This document shows positions 25,719-36,761 of a DNA stretch of 64,000 nucleotides, piece after piece (position 1 is the first letter of the stretch; the number at the start of each line of letters is the position of its first letter). Below the pieces are notes generated by a model. That model had not been told where the DNA came from, did no database searches, and was given only the letters and a program-made list of their open reading frames with translations. The translations under genes were made by a program, and so were the position numbers. The DNA comes from Halorussus marinus (GTDB lineage Archaea > Halobacteriota > Halobacteria > Halobacteriales > Haladaptataceae): the NCBI RefSeq assembly GCF_004765795.1, contig NZ_SBIV01000004.1, positions 301,639 to 365,638 on the forward strand. Direction: 5' to 3'.

Positions 25719-25800
25719 GCAGTGAGAGAGCTGTTATGTAAATAAGTATTTTACTCCGGGGGAACGCCCACACCCGCGTTCCGACCGATTCGGGCGGCGG

Positions 25801-27063
25801 TCACTCGGTCGCGCCCATCAGGTCGGCGGTCGAGGCCGCCATCACCTTCGCCGCGGTGACGATCTCCTCGACGGGGACGTGCTCGTCGACGACGTGGGCC
25901 TGTTCGAGCAGTCCCGGCCCGTAGACGATACACTCCTCGATGCCCGCGTCGTTGACCACGAACCGCTGGTCGTCCGACCCCGGCGAGACGACCGGGTCGG
26001 TGTCCTCGTAGAAGTCCAGAATGTTCTCGGTGTACGTCTGACTCGCGGTGCAGTCGGCGGGCACGCTCGCGGGCTCGGCGAACATGATCTCGTCGTACTC
26101 GAACCGCTCGCCGGTCTCGGCCTCGGAGGCGGCCAGCAGGTCCCGGATCTCTTCGCGGGCGCTCTCGACGGTCTCGCCCGGCACGAGCACGCGGTAGAAG
26201 GTGGCCTTACACCGGTCCGGGACGACGTTCTCCGAGTAGCCGGCGTCGAGCATCGTCGCCGAGATGTCCGCGCGCCGGGACTCGGGCGGCGTGACCGGGA
26301 GGTCGGTGGTACGCTCGTGGAGGTCGTCCTCGTACTCGTCGACGCGGGCGAGGAACTCGTGCATCGCTCCGATGGCGTTCGCCCCGTCGTGGGCCATACA
26401 GCCGTGGGCCTTCGACCCGTGGGCGGTGACGCGAAACTTCAGGACGCCGCGGTGGCCCAGACAGACCCGCGAGGAGTCGAAACACTCGGTGTAGACGCAG
26501 TAGTCGGTGTTCGACGCGGCGACGTACCCCTCCTCGACCAGATAGCCGAGGCCGGTGAACCCGCCGGTCTCCTCGTCGACGGTCATGCTCTGGGTGACCG
26601 ACCCCCGGAGGTCGACGCCCGCGGCTTCGAGCGCGTCGATCGCGAACAGGCTGGCGACGATGCCCGCCTTCATGTCGCTGGTCCCGCGCCCGTAGACCCG
26701 GCCGTCCTCGACGACCGGATCGTAGGGGTCGTACCGCCAGTCCTCGCCCGCGGGGACGACGTCGAAGTGGCCCGTGAAGTGGACGTCGGGACCCGACGAC
26801 GCGCCCTCCTTGCGCCCGAGGACGTTCACGCGCTCGTGGTCGGTCCGGTCCGGATAGTGCTCGGCGACGACCGCCTCGGGCACCTCGACGGTCTCGACCT
26901 CGTAGCCGCGCTCGGCCAACGCCGCCCCGAGGAACGACGCGCCCTCGCGGTAGTTGCGCCCCGGCGGGTTCTCGGTCTCGATCGCGACGAACTCCCGGAG
27001 GAACTCGACCAGCTCCGATCGCCGATCGTCGACCGCGGCGTGGATCTCGGCCTTCGAGACCAT
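25801..27063 (-). CDS. M20 family metallopeptidase / N-acyl-amino acid deacylase (ArgE/DapE type)
   Basis: A 420-residue M20 enzyme. The first metal His and Asp are in VHFTGHFDVVPAG, the bridging Asp in YGRGTSDMKAG, and the catalytic Glu-Glu in VDEETGG. An inserted lid domain follows (HGSKAHGCMAHDGANAIG). A late His is in LEQAHVVDEHV. The group hydrolyses N-acyl amino acids and carbamates, so it could deacylate N-acetyl-glutamate made by DgcN/DgcA, though it is 15 kb away. It overlaps the SDR gene stop by TGATG, so both are in one operon. Confidence 0.88.
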   Translation of the reverse strand: MVSKAEIHAAVDDRRSELVEFLREFVAIETENPPGRNYREGASFLGAALAERGYEVETVEVPEAVVAEHYPDRTDHERVNVLGRKEGASSGPDVHFTGHFDVVPAGEDWRYDPYDPVVEDGRVYGRGTSDMKAGIVASLFAIDALEAAGVDLRGSVTQSMTVDEETGGFTGLGYLVEEGYVAASNTDYCVYTECFDSSRVCLGHRGVLKFRVTAHGSKAHGCMAHDGANAIGAMHEFLARVDEYEDDLHERTTDLPVTPPESRRADISATMLDAGYSENVVPDRCKATFYRVLVPGETVESAREEIRDLLAASEAETGERFEYDEIMFAEPASVPADCTASQTYTENILDFYEDTDPVVSPGSDDQRFVVNDAGIEECIVYGPGLLEQAHVVDEHVPVEEIVTAAKVMAASTADLMGATE

Positions 27064-27815
27064 CAGACGTCCCTCCCGCCGTCGACTTCGAGCGCGGTGC
27101 CGGTCACCATCGCGGCCTCGTCGCTCGCGAGGAACGCCGCCGCGTGGGCGACGTCCTCGGGGTCGGCCAGTCGCCCGAGCGGGATGGTCTCGCGCATCGA
27201 GTCGACGCTCAGATCGCCGGCCGCGAACGCCGGGAGCATCTCGGTGTCGGTCGCCACCGGGCAGACGGCGTTGACCCGGATGTCGTCGTCGGCCAGTTCG
27301 TGGGCCAACTGCTTGGTCAGCGTGATCATCCCGCCCTTCGAGGCGCAGTAGGCCGAGAGCCCGGTCCGCGGGCGGATCCCCGCCGTCGAGGCCGTGTTGA
27401 GGATGACGCCGCCGCCCTGCTCGCGCATGTGGGGGACCGCGTGTTTCGCCCCGAGGAACGCGCTCTTGAGGTTCACGTCCTGAACGCGGTCCCACGTCGC
27501 TTCGGTCACGTCCTCGACGGGCGTCGACTCCTGGGGGACGCCCGCGTTGTTGTGGAGGACGTCGAGTCGGCCGAACGCTCCGACGGTTCGGTCGACGAAC
27601 GCCGCGACGTCGTCGGGGTCCGAGACGTCCGCGGTCACCGGTATCGCCGAGCCGTCGGCGGCGTCGTCGATCGCTTCGGCGGCTTCGGTCGCCGCCTCGC
27701 CGTCGACGTCGACGACCGCCACGTCCGCGCCGCGCTCGGCGAACAGCCGCGCGGTCGCTCGACCCATCCCGGATCCGGCTCCCGTGATCGCCGCGACCTT
27801 GCCATCAACTGTCAT
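27063..27815 (-). CDS. SDR family oxidoreductase
   Basis: A 250-residue classical SDR. The cofactor motif TGAGSGMGRA is at 11-20, and Asp39 after VVDVDG suggests NAD preference. NNAG is at about 89, the catalytic Ser is in ILNTASTAG, and Tyr-x3-Lys is in SAYCASKGG. The end VDGG is typical. Start ATG 27815. It is followed by the M20 gene with a one-base overlap. It may oxidise an alcohol or hydroxy-acid intermediate. Substrate unknown. Confidence 0.88.
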   Translation of the reverse strand: MTVDGKVAAITGAGSGMGRATARLFAERGADVAVVDVDGEAATEAAEAIDDAADGSAIPVTADVSDPDDVAAFVDRTVGAFGRLDVLHNNAGVPQESTPVEDVTEATWDRVQDVNLKSAFLGAKHAVPHMREQGGGVILNTASTAGIRPRTGLSAYCASKGGMITLTKQLAHELADDDIRVNAVCPVATDTEMLPAFAAGDLSVDSMRETIPLGRLADPEDVAHAAAFLASDEAAMVTGTALEVDGGRDV

Positions 27816-27970
27816 GAGGTCGGATTGAGTACGCGCGAGTATCAAAGTTCCGAACGGAGTCAAAATAGACTCGATATAGATCGGATAACGGAGCGATTCG
27901 AGCGAGATGAGAGAACACAGTTCACTTACTCTCTCACTCTCAGAGCGGGGCGAAACCCCGACCGGCGGCG

Positions 27971-29140
27971 TTACTCGTCGAGGAGCGTTCCAAGCGCGTC
28001 TTCGAGCGCTCGCAGGCCCGCGGTCGCGTCGGCCAGTTCGACGTGCTCGTCGTAGGTGTGGGCCTGCGCGAGGTCGCCCGGTCCCCAGGTGATCGCCTCG
28101 ATGCTCGCGTCGTTGACGAAGTTCCGCACGTCGGTCGAGGCCTTCACGCCCCACGGGTCGGTCGGGACGTCGGCGCGCTCGGCCGACGCCTCCCGAAAGA
28201 CGTCCGCGAGCCGGCTGTCCGGGTCGATCGCGGCCGACTCGTAGGTCCGAGTCCGGCGCCACGACGTCTCGACGCCGTGGTCGGCCTCGACCTCCGCGAG
28301 CAGGTCGTCGATCTCGGCGTCGACCTGGTCGGCCGACTCGTCGGGGAGGAACCGCCGATCGACGGTGATGACGGCGTCCTCGGGCACGACGTTCTCCTTG
28401 GTGCCGGCCTCGATCTGGGTGACGGTGGCGTGAGCCCGTCCGACGAGGTCGTCTTCGCGCTCGCCGATCCGGTCGTCGTAGGCTTCGAGCGCCGCCAGCA
28501 CCGGTCGGGCGTTCGAGATGGCGTTGTCGCCCTGTGTCGGCCGGCTGGCGTGGGAGGGCTCGCCGGCGACCGTGATCTCGTACCACGCCAGCCCCTTCTC
28601 GCTGGTCGCGGTCCGCATCCCGGTCGGTTCGAGGACGACCCCGTAGTCGCCGTCGTGGCCGCGTTCGAGGAGCGTCTTCGTGCCGGGCTCGGCCGTCTCC
28701 TCGCCGATCACGGCCTGAAACGCGAGCGAGCCTCCGAGCTCGCCGGACTCGATCGGCGCTTTCAGATCCGCGAGCGCTTTCATTCCGACCGCGACGCCGG
28801 TCTTCATGTCGGCGCTCCCCCGGCCGTACAGCCGGCCGTCTTCGACCTCGGCGCCGTAGGGCGGCCGCGACCACTCCTCGCGGTCGCCCGCCGGCACCAC
28901 GTCGATGTGGCCGTTGAGCACCACGGTCGGGTCGCCCTCGCCGACGCGGGCCGCGACCTGCGGGCGGTCCTCGTAGGGCTCTGAGACCAGTTCGGCGTCG
29001 ACGCCGCGGTCGGTCAGCCACTCGTGGACGTACTCGGCGGCTCGGCGCTCGTTGCCGGGCGGGTTCTCGGTCTCGCGCGATACCAGTTCTGCGATGATCT
29101 CGGTCAGCTCCGCGTCGATCTCCGGGTCTTGGGTGGTCAT
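27971..29140 (-). CDS. M20 family metallopeptidase (ArgE/DapE/CPG2 type)
   Basis: A 389-residue M20 peptidase, a paralogue of the one at 25801-27063. Metal and catalytic motifs are VVLNGHIDVVPAG, YGRGSADMKTG and IGEETAEPGT, then EPSHASRPTQGDNAI in the lid and AQAHTYDEHV near the end. Start ATG 29140 (MTTQDPEIDAEL). A GTG at 29260 would add a 40-residue low-complexity tail and is less likely, although a TATA lies just above it. The long leader holds direct repeats. Substrate unknown; deacylase or dipeptidase. Confidence 0.87.
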   Translation of the reverse strand: MTTQDPEIDAELTEIIAELVSRETENPPGNERRAAEYVHEWLTDRGVDAELVSEPYEDRPQVAARVGEGDPTVVLNGHIDVVPAGDREEWSRPPYGAEVEDGRLYGRGSADMKTGVAVGMKALADLKAPIESGELGGSLAFQAVIGEETAEPGTKTLLERGHDGDYGVVLEPTGMRTATSEKGLAWYEITVAGEPSHASRPTQGDNAISNARPVLAALEAYDDRIGEREDDLVGRAHATVTQIEAGTKENVVPEDAVITVDRRFLPDESADQVDAEIDDLLAEVEADHGVETSWRRTRTYESAAIDPDSRLADVFREASAERADVPTDPWGVKASTDVRNFVNDASIEAITWGPGDLAQAHTYDEHVELADATAGLRALEDALGTLLDE

Positions 29141-29243
29141 GGTGTGGATCGAGGCGTTCGACTGCGAGGCGGCCGTCGACGGACGCCGGTGCGCGACCGA
29201 CGGCGATCGCGGCGACGCGCCGGCGGCCGCCCCAGGTTTTGCT

Positions 29244-29284
29244 ACACGTTCACACGACACGTTACACGGCGACCTATTATAGAT
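29244..29284 (-). promoter_or_regulatory. Promoter with tandem 13-bp direct repeats before the M20 gene
   Basis: CTATAATA (reverse strand, about 29275-29282) is a good TATA element. Just downstream are two adjacent 13-bp repeats, ACACGTTCACACG and ACACGTTACACGG (29244-29269 on the + strand), matching at most positions. Transcription would give a leader of about 110 bases before ATG 29140. The repeats overlap the expected initiation site, as repressor sites do. Confidence 0.45.
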
Positions 29285-29425
29285 AGTGGTTTTGACACTG
29301 TGTTCTGTTCGAACGGCGTATTCCGACTCGCGTTTTCCAGATCGGCGGCGACGGTGGAAATTGTCTAACGTCCGGCCGCGCGCTGACGGTCCGAGCCGAC
29401 GGCGACCGCCGCGAGCCGGTGGGGG

Positions 29426-30904
<1,479 letters not shown>

Positions 30905-31192
30905 AATCGCTACATGAGTGACGAACGTCTTAGGCGTTCCGGGCGTTCGACGGTTTCGGGAATCTACTGCATATTGTCCGAAATAAGTCCCTGTGGGCAA
31001 ACGCCGAATTTCGCGTCTCCGACCCGCATCGACGCCGCGATCCGCGCGAACGAGCAGAGGCGGGCATCGGCGTTTTGAGACCCCAATTGGTGTTCAGCCG
31101 GCTATCCGTGTACCGCCAGTGTAAGTGATGGCGCATCCCGAAGTGAGACCGACCCGAGAATACATTCGGCGGTGGTTTTGGAGAATTTTATA
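30905..31192. other. Divergent intergenic region without a gene
   Basis: About 290 bases between the aldehyde dehydrogenase and the symporter operon. I see no convincing coding frame. Its right end turns AT-rich (AATTTTATAGC), leading into the symporter promoter. A short reverse-strand AT island, ACAATATGC near 30967, could serve the dehydrogenase. Confidence 0.5.
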
Positions 31193-31205
31193 GCAACATT
31201 TATCA
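31193..31205 (+). promoter_or_regulatory. Core promoter of the symporter operon
   Basis: GCAACATTTATCA includes a BRE-like and TATA-like element about 33 bp before ATG 31234. The near-identical 13-mer GCAATATTTATCA occurs at 40284-40296 before two other small membrane-protein genes. Confidence 0.55.
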
Positions 31206-31233
31206 GTCTCGCCTATGTACGGTTCTATGACAT

Positions 31234-31410
31234 ATGTCAGTACTTGGCATGCCGACGGGGATGTTCCTGGTGTTCGTCGCGACGCTCGTCGCGGGGAGCC
31301 TCGGAGCGGCTCACTTCGTAATCGTCCACGTACTCATGGGAAAGCCGGTCGACGAGACGATCCGCGAGGAACCGCCGACCGCGACCGACGGAGGGCACGA
31401 CGATGTCTGA
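31234..31410 (+). CDS. Small single-helix membrane protein, symporter accessory subunit candidate
   Basis: A 58-residue protein. It begins MSVLGMPTGMFLVFVATLV, continues GSLGAAHFVIVHVLMGKP as one long hydrophobic helix, and ends in an acidic tail. It overlaps the symporter start by 8 bases (31403-31410), so translation of the two is coupled. The LG-x-x motif at the N-terminus, followed by one helix and a short tail, resembles the tiny accessory proteins encoded before many SSS symporters. It is not DUF3311. Function as a subunit is inferred from context. Confidence 0.75.
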   Translation: MSVLGMPTGMFLVFVATLVAGSLGAAHFVIVHVLMGKPVDETIREEPPTATDGGHDDV

Positions 31411-32905
31411 GCCCGGCGCGCTCGGCCTCGGGCCGGTGGTCCTCCAGGCCGGGATCGACAGCGACGTCAACCCGGCGTACCTCGCGATATTCGTCGTGTA
31501 CCTGCTCCTCGTCCTCGCGATCGGCGCGTGGGCGTACCTCAAGACGAACGACGTCGAGGACTTCTGGGTGTACGGCAAGCGGCTCGGACCGTGGCTCGCG
31601 ACGTGGTCGTACGTCGCCAACTTCGTGAGCGCCGTCAGCGTCATCGGGTACATCGGCTCGGTGTACGGCGGCGGCTACTCCATCGTGACCGGGATCGTCT
31701 TCGGGCTGATGCTCGGCGTCAGCGGCCTCTACTTCGTGGTCCACAAGGTCCGGGAGCTCAACCACGTCACGTTCCCGGACATCATCGCCGAGCTCACCGG
31801 CTACGAGATCGCGCGCCCGATCACCGGGACCGTCCTGCTCGCGAACGCGTGGGTGTACCTGATCATGCAACTGGTGGGCGCCGGCCTGCTGGTGACGGTC
31901 ATCACCGGCGTCCCCTACGAGTACATGATCTGGGTGATCGGCGGCGTGTTCATCCTCTACACGGTGCTCGGCGGGCTGGTCAGCGTCGCCTGGACCGACC
32001 TCGTGCAGGGGACTCTGATGGTGGCCACGGTCGCGGTCGCGCTCGGGTACATGGCGCTCGACCTCGGCGGCATCGCGTCGATCAACCAGCAGTTCGCGGC
32101 GATCGAACCCGCGAACGTCGCGCCGCTGGGCGAGGGCGCCTACACGGTGTTGGGCGTGGTCGCCTCGATCGTGGCGTTCTTCGGGACGATCTTCACCTCG
32201 CAGGCGACGATCGTCCGGATCAACGCGACCGACAGCATCCGGACCGCGAAGATCCACCTCGCGGCCGGCGGCGCCATCCTGTCGGTGTTCTACGTCATGC
32301 TGGTCACGCTGGGCGCCGGAACGACCGTCGCGCTCAACGGGGCCGGGCTGGCGGTCGAGAACGTCGACCGGGCGTTCCCGGTCCTCATCACCGAGTACGT
32401 GCCGACCACGATCGGGACCGTCATCATCGTGGCGATCCTCAGCGGGATCCTCTCGACGACCGACACCCGGCTCCACGCGTGTGGCGTCACGACCGCCCGC
32501 GACATCTACGACTACTTCGCGGACGGCGAGCCGAGCGACGAGCGGCTGATGAACGTCTCGCGTATCTCGACGGTCGTGTTCGGCCTCGCCGCGACCGCCG
32601 CGGCCGTCGACCCGCCGGGAACCATCATCGGACTGTACAACTGGCGGGCCATCCTGCTGACGAGCGCGCTGTTGATCCCGGTGTACGTCACGCTGTACCG
32701 GCGCGACACCGCCGGGAAGGCCGTGCTCCTGTCGATCGTCCTCGGGGCCGTGTTCGGTCCCGGCTGGGAGGCGCTCGGGACCCCGCTCGGCGTCCCGGCG
32801 GCGTTCATGGGCGTCGGCATGGCCGTGGTCGGACTGGCCGTCGGTCACGCCGCCTGGCGCGGCGACGAGGGAACGCCCACCGCGGCGACCGCGAGCGACG
32901 ACTGA
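31403..32905 (+). CDS. Sodium:solute symporter (SSS family)
   Basis: A 500-residue SSS/PutP-type carrier with about 13 helices. DVEDFWVYGKRLGPWLATWSYVANFVSAVSVIGYIGSVY is the TM1-TM2 region with the family G-x-S region. LGGLVSVAWTDLVQG around TM5 is the SSS signature (AWTD-x-x-Q), and SGILSTTDTRLHACGV in TM8 carries the Ser/Thr pair that binds Na+ in the family. Start ATG 31403. Placed between aldehyde dehydrogenase and amidohydrolase genes. The substrate is probably an organic acid, amino acid or ureide. Confidence 0.92.
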   Translation: MSEPGALGLGPVVLQAGIDSDVNPAYLAIFVVYLLLVLAIGAWAYLKTNDVEDFWVYGKRLGPWLATWSYVANFVSAVSVIGYIGSVYGGGYSIVTGIVFGLMLGVSGLYFVVHKVRELNHVTFPDIIAELTGYEIARPITGTVLLANAWVYLIMQLVGAGLLVTVITGVPYEYMIWVIGGVFILYTVLGGLVSVAWTDLVQGTLMVATVAVALGYMALDLGGIASINQQFAAIEPANVAPLGEGAYTVLGVVASIVAFFGTIFTSQATIVRINATDSIRTAKIHLAAGGAILSVFYVMLVTLGAGTTVALNGAGLAVENVDRAFPVLITEYVPTTIGTVIIVAILSGILSTTDTRLHACGVTTARDIYDYFADGEPSDERLMNVSRISTVVFGLAATAAAVDPPGTIIGLYNWRAILLTSALLIPVYVTLYRRDTAGKAVLLSIVLGAVFGPGWEALGTPLGVPAAFMGVGMAVVGLAVGHAAWRGDEGTPTAATASDD

Positions 32906-33014
32906 CGCGGCGCGGTCCGCCGTCCCGCCGCCTCGCCACCGACAGTCGAAACACTCGAAATAACGCCGAAGAAGCCCTGAAAAGCTTTTTTACGCCCCGG
33001 ATCGTGTCGCGCGT

Positions 33015-34679
33015 ATGGACGCCGAGATCGCGCTGATCGACGGCACCGTACTGACGCTCAGTTCCGACCGACCCGACGCCGAGGCGCTCTCGGCGCGGGC
33101 GGGCCGCATCGCGACCGTCGGCTCGACCGACGAGGTGCTCGACGACGTCGGCCCGGAGACGACCGTCGTCGACCTCGACGGCCGGGCGGCCCTCCCGGGA
33201 TTCATCGACACCCACCTCCACGTCCCGATGGGCGGCGCCCGGATGGGCCACGTCGACTGCCGGTCGCCGCCAAACGAGTCGATCGCGGACGTCCAAGACC
33301 GGATCCGCGAGCGCGCCGCCGAGACGCCGGACGGCGAGTGGATCGTCTGCTCGGGGTACAATCTCGGGCTGGTCTGGGAGGCGGAGGGCCGCCACATCGA
33401 CCGGTGGGACCTCGACGAGGCCGCCCCGGACAATCCCGTCCAGGTCAACAGCGTCGGGGGCCACACCGGGAGCATCTACAACTCCGCGGCGCTCGATCGA
33501 GCTGGCATCGACCGCGACACGCCCGACCCCGAACCGCCCGCGACCATCGAGCGCGACGCCGACGGCCGGCCCTCGGGGCTGGTGAGCGAGGAGGCCGAAC
33601 TCCCGCTCCACGAGTCGATCCCCGACGAGACTCGCGAGGACCGCCGAGCGAACGTCGAGCGGGCCATCGACCGACTCCTCGAATGGGGCGTCACCACCGC
33701 CCACGACGCCAAGACGACCCCCGAGGACCTCCGGATCTATCAGGACCTCGACCGCGAGGGCGACCTCCCGCTTCGGCTGGGGACGATGATACAGGGCGAC
33801 GCGGGCGAGGACCTCGGCGCGGAGGGCGTCGACCTGCTCGGGCGACTGGCCGACGCCGGCGTCCGGACCGGGTTCGGGAGCGATCGGCTGTTCGTCGTCG
33901 GAGTCAAGTACTTCGTGGACGGGGCGTTCACCGGCCGGACCGCCGCCATGCGCGACCCCTACGAGGGCGAACCGGTGGCCGAGGACTCCCCGCAGTACGA
34001 CGGCGTGCTCCACGTCGACCCCGAGTACTTCGCCGAGCGCGTCGAACGCGCCGCCGAGGCCGGCCTCCGGGTCTGCGTCCACGGGCAGGGCGACCTCGCG
34101 ATCGACCACATCCTCGACGCCTACGAGGCGGCCCTCGACCCCGACGAGGACCACCGCTTCCGGATCGAACACGCCGGGCTGACCCGCCCGGAGCACCTCG
34201 AACGCATGGCGGACCTCGGGGTGTGTGTCTCCTCGTCGATCAGCTTCCTCGGGGCGGACGTCTCGCGCAACTGGGTGTACTGGGGCGACGAGCGGATCGA
34301 CTGGACGTACGCGGTCGCCTCGCTTCAGGACCACGGCATCCCGACCGCCGGAAACGGCGACTGGCCGGTGGCGACCGGCGACCCCCGGGTCGCGCTCCGG
34401 ACCGCGGTCACCCGCGAGACGGTGACCGGCGAGGTCGTCGGCCCGGACCAGCGCGTGTCGGTCGAGGACGCACTGCGGCTCTACGGCCCCGACGCCGCCT
34501 ACCTCGGCGGCAACGAGGACGAGAAGGGGTCCCTCGAACCCGGCAAGCTCGCGGACGTGACTGTCCTCTCGGACGATCCGCGCGCGATTTCGCCCGCCGA
34601 CCTCACCGATCTCGACGTCGAGTACACGATCGTCGACGGGGAGGTCGTCTACGACGCCGAGCGCGGCCACACCTACTGA
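33015..34679 (+). CDS. YtcJ-type amidohydrolase
   Basis: A 554-residue metal-dependent hydrolase of the YtcJ/LAF3 group. The metal motif PGFIDTHLHV is at about 60-69, a lone insertion domain holds NSVGGHTGSIYNSAAL, the metal-ligand Lys is in VVGVKYFVDGAFTGRTAAM, CVHGQGDLAID and RIEHAGL give the His ligands, and the late Asp is in NGDWPVATGDP. The C-terminal EPGKLADVTVLSDDP returns to the beta-sandwich. TATA-like GCTTTTTTACG is centred about 27 bp before ATG 33015, consistent with a leaderless message. It hydrolyses an amide, lactam or ureide; specificity unknown. Confidence 0.88.
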   Translation: MDAEIALIDGTVLTLSSDRPDAEALSARAGRIATVGSTDEVLDDVGPETTVVDLDGRAALPGFIDTHLHVPMGGARMGHVDCRSPPNESIADVQDRIRERAAETPDGEWIVCSGYNLGLVWEAEGRHIDRWDLDEAAPDNPVQVNSVGGHTGSIYNSAALDRAGIDRDTPDPEPPATIERDADGRPSGLVSEEAELPLHESIPDETREDRRANVERAIDRLLEWGVTTAHDAKTTPEDLRIYQDLDREGDLPLRLGTMIQGDAGEDLGAEGVDLLGRLADAGVRTGFGSDRLFVVGVKYFVDGAFTGRTAAMRDPYEGEPVAEDSPQYDGVLHVDPEYFAERVERAAEAGLRVCVHGQGDLAIDHILDAYEAALDPDEDHRFRIEHAGLTRPEHLERMADLGVCVSSSISFLGADVSRNWVYWGDERIDWTYAVASLQDHGIPTAGNGDWPVATGDPRVALRTAVTRETVTGEVVGPDQRVSVEDALRLYGPDAAYLGGNEDEKGSLEPGKLADVTVLSDDPRAISPADLTDLDVEYTIVDGEVVYDAERGHTY

Positions 34680-34850
34680 CCGGAACCGGCGCGGATCGAC
34701 TATCCGAGAGCGACGACTCACGATCGACGATCCGCGCCCGGACGACTCCCGTTCGTAGAATTTCCGCGAAATCCACCTCGACGCCGGATGCGGTCGTCAG
34801 ATATCCGTTTTCGGGAGAACGATGTAGCGGAAATCGAGGCGTCCGACCCG

Positions 34851-34860
34851 CGGTTTTATG
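34851..34860 (+). promoter_or_regulatory. TATA element of the S15 hydrolase gene
   Basis: CGGTTTTATG, centred about 27 bp before ATG 34884. It fixes the start at 34884 and rules out an in-frame start 32 codons earlier. Confidence 0.6.
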
Positions 34861-34883
34861 ACGCGAGTTCGACATGGTGTCGT

Positions 34884-36761
34884 ATGGTATCAGCACCCAA
34901 GCACGGCGTCGCAGTCCACCACGACGCGACGGTAGAGACCCGCGACGGGACGAGCCTCGCGACCGACGTCTACCGGCCGGCCGACCCGGAGACGGGCGAG
35001 CCGATCGACGAGCCAAAGCCCGCACTGCTGGTGCGGACGCCGTACGACAAGCGCGAGCGCCAGCGCGTCGAACAGCAGGGCAACTGGTACGCCGAGCGGG
35101 GCTACGTCGTCGCGATCCAAGACGTCCGCGGGCGGTACGCCAGCGACGGGGAGTTCTACCTGCTGAAAAACGAGGCCGAGGACGGCGCCGACACCGTCGA
35201 GTGGCTCGCCGACCGGCCGTACTGCGACGGGCAGGTCGGGACGATGGGCACCTCCTACATGGCGTGGGTCCAGAACGCGCTGGCGACCCAGCGGCCGTCG
35301 GGGCTGGCCGCGATGTTCGTGAATCAGGGCGCCGCCAACGCCTGGAAGGCGACCCTGCGCCACCACGGCGCGTTCGAACTCCGGTGGCTGACGTGGTCGC
35401 TAACCATCGGCGGCGGGTTCGCCAAGCGCGCGCTCGACGACCGGGACCTCGAACGCCGACTCGCGAACGTCGACACCGGCGACCTCCTCGAAAACGAGCC
35501 GGTGACCCGGGGCCAGTCGCCGCTCAGACACCTCCCGAACTACGAGGCGTACGTCTTCGACTACATGGGGACGCCCGGCGACGACGAGTTCTGGTCGGAC
35601 CCGAGCATCAACTTCGAGGCCCACTACGACGAGATGGCCGACGTTCCGACGGTGTACGCCGGCTCGTGGTACGACTCCTACGCGAAGGCGACCTGTGACA
35701 ACTTCGGGGCGCTGGCAGACCGCACGGAAAGCGACCAGTTCCTGCTCATGGGCGCGTGGACCCACGGCGGCCAGTCGACGTGGACAAAGCCCTACTCGGG
35801 TGAGGCGGCGTTCGGCGAGGCGATGACCCGCGACTACCTCGAGACCAAGCTCCGGTTTTTCGATCACTACCTCAAGGGCGCCGACGCGTGGGACGAGCCG
35901 CGAGTCCAGTACTTCCGGATGGGGTCCGGCGACGGCGCCGCGACCGCCGAGGGGCGACTCCGCCACGGCGGCGAGTGGCAGAGCGGAAGCGACTGGCCGC
36001 TTCCCGACACCGACTGGACCGCGTACTACGCCCGCGGCGACGGCACGCTCGACACCGAGCGACCGGACGTCGCCGACTCGTCGACGACCTACGAGTTCGA
36101 CCCCCGCGACCCGGTGCCGACCCTCGGCGGCAACTGCTCGTCGTACTACACCTTCGAACAGCGCGACGAGCCGGTCGAAGACCTCCCGCTGGCCGATCGC
36201 CCGACGATCAGCCTGACCGGCCGGGGCGGCTACGACCAGCGGACGCGCCCGGAGACGCTCGGGGCCGACCCGCCGTACGGCCCGCTGGACGAGCGCGCCG
36301 ACGTGGTGGCGTTCCGGACCCCGCGCCTCTCGGAACCGGTCGAGATCGCGGGCCCGGTCCGGGTGCGCATCTACGCCTCGACCGACGCCCGAGACACCGA
36401 CTTCACCGCGAAGCTGATCGACGAGTACCCCGCGAGCGCGGACTTTCCCTCGGGGTTCGCGCTCAACCTCACCGACTCGATCTGCCGGGCGCGGTATCGG
36501 GGGTACCGCCGCGAGCCCGACTTCGTCGATCCGGGCGAGATCTACGCGTTCGACCTCGAACTCTACCCGACCGCGAACGTGTTCGAGGCCGGCCACCGGA
36601 TCCGGCTCGACGTCTCCTCGTCGAACTACCCCCGGTTCGACGTCAACCACAACACCGGCGGCGCCCTCGCGGGCGACCGCGAGTACGAGGTCGCGAGAAA
36701 CACCATCTACCACGAGGCCGACCACCCGACCCACGTCGAGTTACCGGTCCGGCCCGCGTAA
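34884..36761 (+). CDS. CocE/NonD family hydrolase (peptidase S15)
   Basis: A 625-residue alpha/beta hydrolase. The strand-loop QDVRGRYASDGEF is at about 79-91, and the nucleophile Ser124 is in GTMGTSYMAW. A helical cap follows (MFVNQGAANAWK...). The Asp and His of the triad lie near AGSWYDSYAK and GAWTHGGQS. The C-terminal jelly roll holds ARDTDFTAKLIDEYP and NLTDSICRARYRGYRREP, typical of X-Pro dipeptidyl-peptidase/cocaine esterase proteins. No signal peptide. It may cleave acyl-amino acids, esters or peptides taken up by the neighbouring carriers. Confidence 0.9.
   Translation: MVSAPKHGVAVHHDATVETRDGTSLATDVYRPADPETGEPIDEPKPALLVRTPYDKRERQRVEQQGNWYAERGYVVAIQDVRGRYASDGEFYLLKNEAEDGADTVEWLADRPYCDGQVGTMGTSYMAWVQNALATQRPSGLAAMFVNQGAANAWKATLRHHGAFELRWLTWSLTIGGGFAKRALDDRDLERRLANVDTGDLLENEPVTRGQSPLRHLPNYEAYVFDYMGTPGDDEFWSDPSINFEAHYDEMADVPTVYAGSWYDSYAKATCDNFGALADRTESDQFLLMGAWTHGGQSTWTKPYSGEAAFGEAMTRDYLETKLRFFDHYLKGADAWDEPRVQYFRMGSGDGAATAEGRLRHGGEWQSGSDWPLPDTDWTAYYARGDGTLDTERPDVADSSTTYEFDPRDPVPTLGGNCSSYYTFEQRDEPVEDLPLADRPTISLTGRGGYDQRTRPETLGADPPYGPLDERADVVAFRTPRLSEPVEIAGPVRVRIYASTDARDTDFTAKLIDEYPASADFPSGFALNLTDSICRARYRGYRREPDFVDPGEIYAFDLELYPTANVFEAGHRIRLDVSSSNYPRFDVNHNTGGALAGDREYEVARNTIYHEADHPTHVELPVRPA

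Noticed and set aside
25234..25773. 179-codon reverse frame next to the small membrane protein
   Set aside because: Partly antisense to mmsA and low-complexity Arg-rich. The 82-residue two-helix frame is the better candidate.
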